Positions 7,883 through 15,273 of a stretch of 38,453 bases of DNA are shown one piece after another. A program made the position numbers and the translations under genes. Positions within the stretch are counted from its first letter, which is position 1. The number at the start of each line of letters is the position of its first letter. The stretch spans positions 1-38,453 of the forward strand of contig PNJC01000024.1 in the NCBI GenBank assembly GCA_002878215.1, given 5' to 3'. Source of the stretch: Hydrogenobaculum sp. (GTDB lineage: Bacteria; Aquificota; Aquificia; Aquificales; Aquificaceae). Under the pieces are notes generated by a model, which was given only the letters and a program-made list of their open reading frames with translations, did not search any database and had not been told where the DNA came from.

Positions 7883-9244
7883 TCATAAAAGTTTTTTCTG
7901 CACAGACATAATAACAGTTTCAGATAAAGAAGGGTGAGTATACATACACCTTGATAAAAACTCCACATCTTTCCCGGCTTTTACCACGTGCACTACTTGA
8001 TGAAGCAGTTCTCCGGCTTGTGGTCCCAATATCTCTGCTCCTAAAATCTCTTTTGTGTTGGCATCGTATATTACCTTTGCGTACCCTTCGGCTTCGTCGT
8101 CTATGATAGCTTTTGGGTTTTTAACGAAAGTGGCTGTGCCCACTTCATAATCTAGCTCCATATCCTCAGCTTGGTCTATGTTTATACCAAAAGATGCAAT
8201 TTCGTAAGCTGAGTATATTATCTTTGGTACTATCCTGTAATCTAACTTTTCCGCATCGTTGTTTATATGGGCTACAGCGGTTCTTCCTTCATACATAGAT
8301 TTATGAGCAAGCATCAAAGGCGATGTTATGTCTCCGCAGGCGTATATATGGTTTACAGATGTTTTTGCGTACTCGTCAATTTTTACATACCCTTTCTCTG
8401 TAAGAGCTATATCTGTATTTTCTATGCCTATGTCTTTTGTGTTTGGAGCCCTCCCAACAGCTTCCAATATAATATCATATTCTAAAACGGTACCATCTTT
8501 TAAAATGGCTTTTCTTTTGCCGTCTTCTTCTATAAGATTTTCTATAGTATTTGAAGTAAATATCTTTACACCTAAGTTTTTAAGCTTTTTGCTAAGATAA
8601 GAGGCGCTATCTTCTGATTCTGAAGGTATTATTCTCCTTGAAATATCTACCAAATACACATCTATATCGTACATTCTAAATATGTATGCGAACTCTACGC
8701 CCACTACACCAGCCCCTACTATAAGAACCGATTTTGGTTTTTCTGTAAGTCCCCAGATGGTATCTGTGTTGTATATTTTAAACTTTGTTTTATCGTAGTG
8801 AAGTATGCTAACAACAGAAGAACCGGTGGAAAGAAGTATGTATTTGCCTTTTACTACATCTCCTTTTGTAGTTTCTATGGTGTTGTTGTCTTTAAATCTA
8901 CCTTTTCCATAATATATATCCACTTTTAAGCTTTTAGCATAAGCTTTGAAACTCTCTCTTATATCGGAGACAGCGTTGTCTCGGTTTTCTTTAAAAGCAA
9001 GCCAGTCTATATCTTGGCTGTTTATTTTTATGCCGTATTTTATGCCCCTTGAAAGATGCTCCATGAGTTTAGCACCAAATCTCATATATTTAGATGGTAT
9101 GCAACCTCTGTTTAGACAATTACCACCTATGGTTTTCTCAGATATGTCTATCATAGCTACATGCATGCCGTATCTTTTGGCGTGTAACATAGCTTCGTAG
9201 CCGCCAGAGCCTGCTCCAAAAATAACTATGTCATATTCCTTCAT
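7883..9244 (-). CDS. lpdA: Dihydrolipoyl dehydrogenase
   Basis: FAD-dependent disulfide oxidoreductase, 453 residues. Domain order: FAD-binding GAGSGGYEA (residues 10-18), redox-active disulfide in GGNCLNRGCIPSK (about 41-53), NAD-binding VGAGVVGVEFAY (about 176-187), second FAD contact in YACGDI, and the C-terminal dimer interface with the active-site base in THPSLSE. It would reoxidise dihydrolipoamide of a 2-oxoacid dehydrogenase or glycine cleavage complex, none of which is adjacent. Lipoate-dependent sulfur oxidation is another possible user in sulfur-oxidising relatives. The start overlaps the small gene upstream by 14 bases. Confidence 0.92.
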   Translation of the reverse strand: MKEYDIVIFGAGSGGYEAMLHAKRYGMHVAMIDISEKTIGGNCLNRGCIPSKYMRFGAKLMEHLSRGIKYGIKINSQDIDWLAFKENRDNAVSDIRESFKAYAKSLKVDIYYGKGRFKDNNTIETTKGDVVKGKYILLSTGSSVVSILHYDKTKFKIYNTDTIWGLTEKPKSVLIVGAGVVGVEFAYIFRMYDIDVYLVDISRRIIPSESEDSASYLSKKLKNLGVKIFTSNTIENLIEEDGKRKAILKDGTVLEYDIILEAVGRAPNTKDIGIENTDIALTEKGYVKIDEYAKTSVNHIYACGDITSPLMLAHKSMYEGRTAVAHINNDAEKLDYRIVPKIIYSAYEIASFGINIDQAEDMELDYEVGTATFVKNPKAIIDDEAEGYAKVIYDANTKEILGAEILGPQAGELLHQVVHVVKAGKDVEFLSRCMYTHPSLSETVIMSVQKKLL

Positions 9245-9476
9245 CTTCCTTGCTCCTATCCTTTTTGCTATTTTTAATTTTATTCTTTCTTCTTTCTTTG
9301 TAAACCTCTTGTCTTATGTCCTTAATCAATTTTTTATATTTGTAGAATACGCCCGGTACTTTTATTGGCAAGTGGTAATATTTTTCAAGCATAAGCATAA
9401 TATCTTCCGTGGTTAAATATTTTTTATTGGTGATAAGGGTTTTTATGTATTTATATATCCTTGAGTCTTTTTTCAC
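9231..9476 (-). CDS. Small basic protein, unrecognised
   Basis: I do not recognise this product. From GTG 9476 it has 81 residues and is strongly basic, rich in Lys, Tyr and Ile, with a run KERRKNKIKNSKKDRSKE at the C-terminus typical of nucleic-acid-binding tails. There is no signal peptide or membrane segment. GTG 9476 shares one base with the protease TAG, while an alternative GTG at 9494 would add six residues. Its tight fit between the M16-like gene and lpdA (overlaps of 1 and 14 bases) is the main argument that it is real. Confidence 0.5.
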   Translation of the reverse strand: MKKDSRIYKYIKTLITNKKYLTTEDIMLMLEKYYHLPIKVPGVFYKYKKLIKDIRQEVYKERRKNKIKNSKKDRSKEDEGI

Positions 9477-10651
9477 TATGTTACCACTACGCACTTGTGA
9501 TGATTTATGTATGTTTTATATACGTCTTCTATCTCTTTTTTTGTGACTGATTTTATAAGATTTTCGTATTCAAATATCGTATCCTTGCCAAGTCCCATAA
9601 GTTCAAAATACCCCATCGCATAGGATTTGCTAAATCTGGTTTGATGCTCCAAAGAAAAGTTTCCTATAAGCTTTTGTTTTGCTAAGTCTATGTCTTCTTC
9701 TTTTATGTTTAGATTTTTTATTATATCGTTTAAATCTTTTAAAGCGTTGTCTGATTTTTCTATAGAAGTACCTATGTATGCTATCATTTTAGAGCAATAG
9801 AGATTAGTAGAAACAGAACTGTTTACTGCATAAGCATAACCTTTTTCTTCTCTTAAAATCTTAAAAAGTATAGAACTCATTCCATTTCCCAATATTGCAT
9901 TTAGCACTTTAAAAGCAAAATACTCTTTTTTATCCTTTGATAGTGGTGCATCGTAACCACACATAATACTAGCCTGAGCCCCGCCTCTTTTTATGCTGAT
10001 AACCTCATCTTTGTCTACTTTAGGACAGATGTTTATAGATGGTGTTTCTTGGTTTTTAGAAAAAATATCCAATACGCTTTTTATGGTTTCAATGTCTTTG
10101 TCTTCTAAATTATCCGCTACAACGCTTGCAACATAATCTTTTTTTAATATATCAAAATATCTTTCCCGAACATCTTTTACCGATATACTTTTAACGCTCT
10201 CTTCGGTGCCTAAGCTTGATATCTCATAAGGAGTATTTTTATACAATATTTTTCTTAAATTGTCAAAAGCAAAATCAAAAGGCCTCTCTTTTCTTGATTT
10301 TAAAGTAGATAATACGTTTTGCTTTTCTATTTCCAAGGTTTCTTCTTCAAATACGCTGTTTGTAAGCACATCTTTTAAAGTATCCATAGATTCTTTTATA
10401 TTGGCTTTTTTAGTAGCTATTGATATTGTTATAAAATCTCCGTAGGTTTTAAATCTTAGAAATCCGCCAACACTTTCAAATACTTCGTTTATCTCCTGGG
10501 AAGTTTTGGAAGTTGTTTTCTTTCCCATTAGTGATGTGGTAACGTTTGTAAGGCCTTTTATTGGTTCGTTGACTGCACCATCTTTTAAAAATATGTTTAT
10601 AGCCACTATATCAAAATCAGATTTTGTGTTATGGTATATAAATTTTTCCAT
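9476..10651 (-). CDS. M16-family zinc protease homolog without the zinc site
   Basis: A 391-residue protein with the two-lobe M16 (pitrilysin/processing-peptidase) layout. Where active members have GLAHxxEHMLFKGT, this one reads GLTNVTTSLMGKKT (residues 33-46), so both metal histidines and the catalytic glutamate are replaced (N36, T39, S40). The C-terminal lobe keeps the segment ILFKILREEKGYAYAV with the Arg-Tyr pair used to grip the substrate terminus. That is the signature of the non-catalytic partner in M16B heterodimers; an active partner is not in the window. ATG 10651 is preferred over TTG 10663 because GGAG lies directly upstream and the TPR gene ends at 10654. Confidence 0.85.
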   Translation of the reverse strand: MEKFIYHNTKSDFDIVAINIFLKDGAVNEPIKGLTNVTTSLMGKKTTSKTSQEINEVFESVGGFLRFKTYGDFITISIATKKANIKESMDTLKDVLTNSVFEEETLEIEKQNVLSTLKSRKERPFDFAFDNLRKILYKNTPYEISSLGTEESVKSISVKDVRERYFDILKKDYVASVVADNLEDKDIETIKSVLDIFSKNQETPSINICPKVDKDEVISIKRGGAQASIMCGYDAPLSKDKKEYFAFKVLNAILGNGMSSILFKILREEKGYAYAVNSSVSTNLYCSKMIAYIGTSIEKSDNALKDLNDIIKNLNIKEEDIDLAKQKLIGNFSLEHQTRFSKSYAMGYFELMGLGKDTIFEYENLIKSVTKKEIEDVYKTYINHHKCVVVT

Positions 10652-10653
10652 AT

Positions 10654-11703
10654 TTAACTCCAAGAATCATCTTGATTTGTATCTATATCGTTACCCCAAT
10701 CATCTCCACCGGCAAAATCTATGTTGTTATCTGTATCTTGATTTATCATATCTTGGTTATCTATAGGGGGTTCGTTGTAATAGTTGTTTTCCACGATAGT
10801 GGGCCCCATGCCAAAGCCTCCACCAAAACCGCCGCTAAATATAGACCCCATCAAAGAGCCCATTGCCATCATGCCAAGTAAATCCATAAAAGACATTCCA
10901 CCACCCATCATACCAGGATTTATGGGTGTTTGATTTTGGTAGTTTGGTTGAGTGTTCATGTTTTGTAGATTTTTTAAATCATCGTGGGTTTCATAAGTAC
11001 TTTTAACGCCTGTAGCCACTTCTTTTAGTTTGTCTTTGAGATTTTCAAAATAAACGTACGCTCCTTGTATATCGGCTACTTCGTTGTTTTTAAGCTTTTG
11101 AAGTAAATCTATCATGTTTTTTCTTATCTCATCCAATTCGTTTAGCCTATTTGAAAGGTCTTTTTTGGCTGGATCTTCGTCTTTCAAAGATACCAAATCA
11201 ATAGATAATTTAGTTTTAACCTTTTCAATATTCTCAAGATACAAAGTAAGCTCTTGCATAAGCTTCGTTTTTATATCTTCTTTGTTTTTGTTCGTAAGCT
11301 TGTTTGACATGTATAAAAATATAGCCCCCACTATCAGTAAACCACCTATTAAGAAAAATATCATAGCACCTCCAAAGGTACCCTTTTTGACTTTGATTGA
11401 TTTTTGTAAATCTCTCTCGTAATTTTTTAAATAACCTTTATGGGCAAAGGATTCTGACGGGTCAAGCTTTTTGGCTACGTTTAGCTCTTGTAAAGCTTTT
11501 TGATCTTTGCCTTCAAGGTAATACACCTGAGATAACATATAATGGGCTTTAGCAGAGTTTGGGTCTTTTTGTAACACCTCTTTCAAAAGCATTTCGGCTT
11601 TGTGATAGTGCCCAGCTTGTACTTCTTTGGCTATATCGGAAGGGGTTGGCAGTGCTAAAGCTAAGCTAAACCACATTAGAAGGAATATTATATATTTTTT
11701 CAT
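10654..11703 (-). CDS. Secreted/membrane TPR and coiled-coil protein of the PspA operon
   Basis: A 349-residue protein. Order: signal peptide (residues 1-18, LLMWFSLALAL), two TPR-like repeats (about 22-95, including SAKAHYMLSQVYYLEGKDQKA as repeat one, in part), a transmembrane helix (about 109-131), a long charged coiled coil (about 135-240), a Met/Gly-rich low-complexity stretch (GMMGGGMSFMDLLGMMAMG, about 263-295) and an acidic Asp/Asn-rich tail. I do not recognise the whole as a named family. The TPR part should be periplasmic and the coiled coil cytoplasmic, placing the coiled coil on the same side as PspA. It is translationally coupled (ATGA) to the 47-residue membrane protein and thus to pspA. 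Confidence 0.75.
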   Translation of the reverse strand: MKKYIIFLLMWFSLALALPTPSDIAKEVQAGHYHKAEMLLKEVLQKDPNSAKAHYMLSQVYYLEGKDQKALQELNVAKKLDPSESFAHKGYLKNYERDLQKSIKVKKGTFGGAMIFFLIGGLLIVGAIFLYMSNKLTNKNKEDIKTKLMQELTLYLENIEKVKTKLSIDLVSLKDEDPAKKDLSNRLNELDEIRKNMIDLLQKLKNNEVADIQGAYVYFENLKDKLKEVATGVKSTYETHDDLKNLQNMNTQPNYQNQTPINPGMMGGGMSFMDLLGMMAMGSLMGSIFSGGFGGGFGMGPTIVENNYYNEPPIDNQDMINQDTDNNIDFAGGDDWGNDIDTNQDDSWS

Positions 11704-11843
11704 ATATTAAGCCTTTTTCTTCCTATGTTAAAAGCCAAAAACACCGCAAACAAAAACGCCCCAAGCATAAGAAATCCCATAATCTTCCATACTATTATAC
11801 CTATTACAAGCACAATGGCTAGCAAAATAGCTTGCCCTATCAT
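11700..11843 (-). CDS. 47-residue two-helix membrane protein between pspA and the TPR gene
   Basis: Too short for routine gene calling, but the frame is well supported. ATG 11843 overlaps the pspA stop as ATGA, and its own TGA at 11700 overlaps the next ATG, also as ATGA. The product is two hydrophobic helices (about residues 4-18 and 22-39) with a single tryptophan-lysine turn (IVWKIMG) and a basic C-terminus GRKRLNI. The positive-inside rule predicts a cytoplasmic C-terminus. It resembles PspB or PspG only in being a tiny membrane protein beside PspA; no sequence identity to them is evident by eye. A plausible role is a membrane anchor or sensor for PspA. Confidence 0.75.
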   Translation of the reverse strand: MIGQAILLAIVLVIGIIVWKIMGFLMLGAFLFAVFLAFNIGRKRLNI

Positions 11844-12514
11844 TTTAATCCCATCTCTTTCTTGAGGGCTTCGAGTTTCTCGTCTACTGTGCTTGTTTTT
11901 TCAAGGTTTTCAAATTCTTTTTCTATATCGGTACCAGTTTGTTCATCTTCTATGTTTTTCATAGCCTTAGCTCTTGCCTCTTCTTTTAGGACTTTTTCTT
12001 CTACTGAATCAAGCTTTTCTTTTGCATGAGAGTCCCCTATACCAGTGGTTATTTCGGAAGCCTTCTCTTGGGCTTTTGCCACTTCGTACCTTGTGCTTAG
12101 GATATCTGCTTTTGATTCTAATTCTTGTTTTTTGTTTTTTAGCTCTTGTATTTTGGCTTTTAGCTCATTTATAGAAGGCTCTAAAGCTTCAATCTGCTTT
12201 TGATAAACATCTGCTTGCTTTTTAGCTTCTTCTTCTTGCTCTAAAGCTTTTTTTGCCAAATCTTCTCTACCCGCTTGAAGGGCTTTTTTGGCTTTTTCGT
12301 GCCAATCGTTAGCCTCTTCTTCAAATTGGGCTTTTTTTTGCTTTAAAAGCTCGTATTCGGCCATTACGTTTACCATGTTGGCGTTGGCTTTTTCTATCTG
12401 CTCTTGTAAATCCCTTATCACTTGCCTTGCGGTTCTTCCGGGCTCTGACGCTTTATCAAGAGCATCGTTTAAAGCACCTTTAATTTGGGTCATTAGATTT
12501 TCTAAAAAGCTCAT
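11840..12514 (-). CDS. pspA: PspA/IM30 (Vipp1) family membrane-stress protein
   Basis: A 224-residue, almost wholly helical protein. The N-terminal amphipathic helix and the segment DKASEPGRTARQVIRDLQEQ are characteristic of PspA/IM30, followed by coiled coil running from about residue 35 to 145 and acidic C-terminal helices. Family members are ESCRT-III-like and assemble on damaged inner membrane to limit proton leak. A clear AGGAGG (12522-12527) lies 7 bases before ATG 12514. No pspF or sigma-54 promoter is seen here; instead the gene leads a three-gene operon with a tiny membrane protein and a TPR membrane protein. Confidence 0.92.
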   Translation of the reverse strand: MSFLENLMTQIKGALNDALDKASEPGRTARQVIRDLQEQIEKANANMVNVMAEYELLKQKKAQFEEEANDWHEKAKKALQAGREDLAKKALEQEEEAKKQADVYQKQIEALEPSINELKAKIQELKNKKQELESKADILSTRYEVAKAQEKASEITTGIGDSHAKEKLDSVEEKVLKEEARAKAMKNIEDEQTGTDIEKEFENLEKTSTVDEKLEALKKEMGLK

Positions 12515-12531
12515 AAACTAACCTCCTCTTT

Positions 12532-12537
12532 ATTATA
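12532..12537 (-). promoter_or_regulatory. -10 element of pspA operon
   Basis: TATAAT on the minus strand, upstream of AGGAGG. Standard spacing would start transcription around 12525, at the ribosome site itself, so either the leader is minimal or another promoter is used. No -24/-12 pattern was found in the 12515-12568 gap. Confidence 0.35.
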
Positions 12538-12568
12538 ATCTATATCCCCTAAATAAAATATCTGTGAG

Positions 12569-12886
12569 TTATAGAAAACTTTTTAACCTTTCTTTTATAA
12601 ACTCTTTTGGTATAACACCGCTTATATTCCCATTTATGTTGAAAGTCCTACAAGAGTAAGATATTTGGTCTGGGGCCTTGCCTGTGTAGATATCTATGCC
12701 GTTTACATATATAGACGGTGAGCCCATAAACTTTACTTTTTGAGCAGTTTCTAGATCTTTTACATCTATGCTGTTTATGGGTATGTTTATGTTTAGCTCT
12801 TTCAAAGCTTCTAAAAGATTTTGGTATGTGGGTTCAGAGTTTGGGCAACCCTGAAAGAATAAAAACTCTATTTTTTCTATATTCAT
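12569..12886 (-). CDS. Thioredoxin-fold protein with GCPN motif, under TetR control
   Basis: A 105-residue protein starting with a strand (EFLFFQGCPNSEPTYQNLLEAL) and containing MGSPSIYVNG, the cis-proline strand of a thioredoxin fold, then SCRTF and GVIPKEFI. This pattern is familiar from small thioredoxin-like proteins sometimes annotated near alkylmercury lyase or thioredoxin families. Only one cysteine is in the N-terminal motif (C15), and the second is in SCRTF, so it is not a classical CXXC redoxin; the two cysteines could cooperate or bind a metal. It follows tetR with one base between stop and start, so both are probably controlled by that repressor. Confidence 0.7.
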   Translation of the reverse strand: MNIEKIEFLFFQGCPNSEPTYQNLLEALKELNINIPINSIDVKDLETAQKVKFMGSPSIYVNGIDIYTGKAPDQISYSCRTFNINGNISGVIPKEFIKERLKSFL

Positions 12887-12887
12887 C

Positions 12888-13457
12888 TTAAGCTCCTTCT
12901 TTGTTGCTTTTAAAAATATTTAATAAAAGCCTGTAAGCTTTTTCTTGTATGTCTTCTTCTATATCGTCTATAAAACCCATCTCATAGAATAAAAATATAC
13001 GTTCCAACGTGCCTATGAAAAGTGCTGTGGCGTATTCTGGTTGTATGCCTATTTCTTCGTGGCTCTTAAAAAATTCGTATACAACATCCTTTGGCATTTT
13101 ACCATCTTTTAATCTTAGTTCATAGTCTATTTTAAAATAGTGAAATAGGTTTATAAACTTGAAAGCCTCTGGATTTGTAAAAGCGTAGTTTAAAAATGCT
13201 TCAGATAAGTTTTTTAAAGCCTCTTCAAAGTTTTGGGCTTTTGATAAGGCGCTGTTTAGATGTGTATAAAACTCCTGAGAGCTATTAAGAAAAAGAGATT
13301 TTACTATCTGCTCTTTGCTATCAAAATGTCTATATATAGCTCCTTCTGTTATGCCAACGGCTCTAGCTATATCTTTTATAGTAGTCTCTCTAATACCTTT
13401 GTTTGAAAATATCTTAAGGGCTTCGTGCAATATTCTATTTCTCGTTCTTCTTGGCAT
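12888..13457 (-). CDS. TetR/AcrR-family transcriptional repressor
   Basis: A 189-residue protein. The N-terminal 50 residues give the TetR DNA-binding domain: RILHEALKIFSNKGIRETTIKDIA, then the recognition helix AVGITEGAIYRHFDSKEQIV (read in two halves). The remaining helices form a ligand pocket too variable to predict. A 20-bp palindrome (13467-13486) covers its own -10 element, which argues for autorepression. The only other gene in the unit is the thioredoxin-like protein, its likely effector-response gene. ATG 13457 lies 6 bases after the -10 element. Confidence 0.9.
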   Translation of the reverse strand: MPRRTRNRILHEALKIFSNKGIRETTIKDIARAVGITEGAIYRHFDSKEQIVKSLFLNSSQEFYTHLNSALSKAQNFEEALKNLSEAFLNYAFTNPEAFKFINLFHYFKIDYELRLKDGKMPKDVVYEFFKSHEEIGIQPEYATALFIGTLERIFLFYEMGFIDDIEEDIQEKAYRLLLNIFKSNKEGA

Positions 13458-13463
13458 ATCAAA

Positions 13464-13472
13464 ATATTAACA
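13464..13472 (-). promoter_or_regulatory. Extended -10 of tetR, leaderless spacing
   Basis: On the minus strand TGTTAATAT forms an extended -10 ending 6 bases before ATG 13457. There is no ribosome site between them. The element is covered by the operator palindrome, as expected for steric repression. Confidence 0.5.
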
Positions 13473-13486
13473 TAAGTAAATGTTAA
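13467..13486. promoter_or_regulatory. Putative TetR operator palindrome
   Basis: TTAACAT and ATGTTAA are perfect 7-base arms around the 6-base centre AAGTAA. Length and placement over the -10 element of tetR fit a self-regulating TetR-family operator. It also overlaps the last codon of trmI, which ends at 13483. Confidence 0.6.
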
Positions 13487-14241
13487 CAACAATGATTTAT
13501 ATTTCTGCTAAATATCAGTATAGCCGTATGGGCTGGCATAAAATCCTCTGGTCTTAATCTATCTGGATTTGGTTTTAATTTTCTAAGAAGTATTTCAGAT
13601 ATCTCATAAACAAAAAATTTATCTTTTGACGATTCTAAAAGCTTTGAAACTTGGTTGTAGGTAGGCACTAAAAAACATACGTTTGCGCCTGGCTTGAGCT
13701 CTTTGTGTAGCTTGTCTACGTATTCCCAAGGTTCTTTTGTGTCTATAAAAGCGCAATCAAAGAATCCTTCTTCGTATTTTGTATCGTTGTAATTTGCCAG
13801 TATGGCTTTTAACCTATCGTCTAAAAGTCCAAAAGTTTTTAAGTTTTTAATAGCGTTGTCGTAAGCTTTTTGGTTTTCTTCGTGGGTGTATAAAATAGCA
13901 TCTTCTTTCATGGTTTTTAATATAATGGCGCTCATTACGGCACTTCCCATACCAAACTCAAGTATTCTTTTGCAAGACGGTATATCTAATTTTATGGATG
14001 CATAAAAAGCATCTTTTGGATAAACTATTTGAGTCTCTCTTTTGAATCCATATTTTACAATTTCTTCAATGGTGGGCTTTGCTACAAAAAATCCGTTTAA
14101 AAAAATACCGTCTTCTTTCCCTATGATGTCATCGTACTTTAGTATGTGAGATTTTACGTTTAGGCTTTCTCCTTTTTTAACTCTTTTTATATAGACTTTA
14201 TCGCTATATCTTATTGTAACCAAATCGTTTTCTAATATCAT
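13483..14241 (-). CDS. trmI: tRNA (adenine-58-N1)-methyltransferase, TrmI type
   Basis: A 252-residue SAM-dependent methyltransferase. An N-terminal beta domain (about 1-70) precedes the Rossmann domain; QIVYPKDAFYASIKLDI matches the TrmI segment before motif I, motif I reads ILEFGMGSAVMS, and the C-terminal RPEDFMPAHTAILIFSR corresponds to the conserved HT region of TrmI. m1A58 stabilises the T-loop and is important in thermophiles. Motif I has Ala-Val where GSG is usual (GMGSA instead of GTGSG), a mild divergence. ATG 14241 shares a base with the accB stop (TAATG). Confidence 0.82.
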   Translation of the reverse strand: MILENDLVTIRYSDKVYIKRVKKGESLNVKSHILKYDDIIGKEDGIFLNGFFVAKPTIEEIVKYGFKRETQIVYPKDAFYASIKLDIPSCKRILEFGMGSAVMSAIILKTMKEDAILYTHEENQKAYDNAIKNLKTFGLLDDRLKAILANYNDTKYEEGFFDCAFIDTKEPWEYVDKLHKELKPGANVCFLVPTYNQVSKLLESSKDKFFVYEISEILLRKLKPNPDRLRPEDFMPAHTAILIFSRNINHCC

Positions 14242-14687
14242 TATAGAGGTGATATTTCAAATAGAGGTTGGCCGTATTCTACTATTTCACCGTTTTCTAC
14301 CAATATGTTTTCTATCCTACCCCTTATATCGCTCTCTATTTCGTTCATAACTTTTAAAGCTTCTATTATACACAAGGTTTGACCTGGTGATACTATATCC
14401 CCTACTTCTACAAAAGGTGGTGCATCTGGAGAAGGTGCTCTATAAAAAGTACCCACCAACGGACTCGTAATAACGTGATAGTTTGATTTTTGGGCTTCTT
14501 TTGTTGTTTGAGCTTCTTCTTTTTGCCTTGATACCTCTAAATGTCTTGTTTCTTTGGGTACTTCTTCTACTATATATGTTTGTCCTTTTTCAAGCTCTAA
14601 TGTAAAATCTCCGGAGCTTAATTTTAGCTTTTGTAAACTAGAATTATCTAAGGCTTTTATAAGGGCTAATATAGGTTCTAAATCCAT
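14241..14687 (-). CDS. accB: Biotin carboxyl carrier protein of acetyl-CoA carboxylase
   Basis: A 148-residue BCCP: N-terminal helix ([17 protein letters not shown]), variable Gln/Lys-rich linker, then the C-terminal biotinyl domain with [21 protein letters not shown], the thumb typical of AccB. The biotin site reads [11 protein letters not shown] where most have EAMKMMNEIEA; the target lysine is kept but the flanking Met on its N-side is Leu. The protein carries CO2 on biotin in fatty-acid synthesis; in relatives of this phylum carboxylases with similar carriers also exist in carbon fixation. accC is not next to it; trmI is instead. The gene follows efp with one base between them. Confidence 0.9.
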   Translation of the reverse strand: MDLEPILALIKALDNSSLQKLKLSSGDFTLELEKGQTYIVEEVPKETRHLEVSRQKEEAQTTKEAQKSNYHVITSPLVGTFYRAPSPDAPPFVEVGDIVSPGQTLCIIEALKVMNEIESDIRGRIENILVENGEIVEYGQPLFEISPL

Positions 14688-14688
14688 A

Positions 14689-15273
14689 TCACTTTTTCTG
14701 TGCTCTGTCCAATCTTTCTAAATATTGACCTGTTCTCGTATCTACTTTTACTATATCGCCTTCGTTTATGAAAAATGGCACTTGTATTACAGCACCGGTT
14801 TCTAGTTTTGCCGGTTTTGAACCACCAGCCGCTGTATCTCCTTTGAAGCCAGGGTCTGTTTCTATAACCTCTAATTCTACAGCCTTTGGAAGCTCTATGC
14901 CTATTGGTTTATTTTTGTAGATAAACACCACTACGGTCATGCCCTCTTTCAGAAACTTAGCCTCTTCCTTTATGTCCTCTGCGTTTATGCTTATCATTTC
15001 ATGGGTGTTTTGAGTAAGGAAGTGGTATTCGTCTGCATCCTTGTAAGAAAACTCTGCAAACACTTGTTCAAAATCGGCAAGCTCTATGCTGTCAGAGGAT
15101 TTGTAGGTGATTTCAATGGCGTTGCCAGTGTTCATGTTTTTGGCTTTTACTCTAACAAAAGCTTGACCTTTTCCGGGTTTTACGTGGTCGTAATCCACAA
15201 CTCTGTAGGGCTCACCCTTGTACTCAATAAACATATCCCTTTGAATGCGGTTTATATCAATTTTTTCAGCCAT
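14689..15273 (-). CDS. efp: Translation elongation factor P
   Basis: A 194-residue, three-domain EF-P. The tip lysine that is modified in many bacteria is K35 in KPGKGQAF; the middle domain follows, and the C-terminal OB domain carries [20 protein letters not shown], read in two parts. EF-P relieves ribosome stalling at polyproline. No modification enzyme (EpmA, EarP or YmfI type) is in the window. The start lies within the last codons of the AAA ATPase gene, but an extended -10 directly upstream gives it its own leaderless promoter. Confidence 0.95.
   Translation of the reverse strand: MAEKIDINRIQRDMFIEYKGEPYRVVDYDHVKPGKGQAFVRVKAKNMNTGNAIEITYKSSDSIELADFEQVFAEFSYKDADEYHFLTQNTHEMISINAEDIKEEAKFLKEGMTVVVFIYKNKPIGIELPKAVELEVIETDPGFKGDTAAGGSKPAKLETGAVIQVPFFINEGDIVKVDTRTGQYLERLDRAQKK

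Noticed and set aside
7873-7968. N-terminal extension of argB
   Set aside because: It overlaps the 3' end of lpdA and does not match ArgB; ATG 7872 has a ribosome site and gives the normal length.
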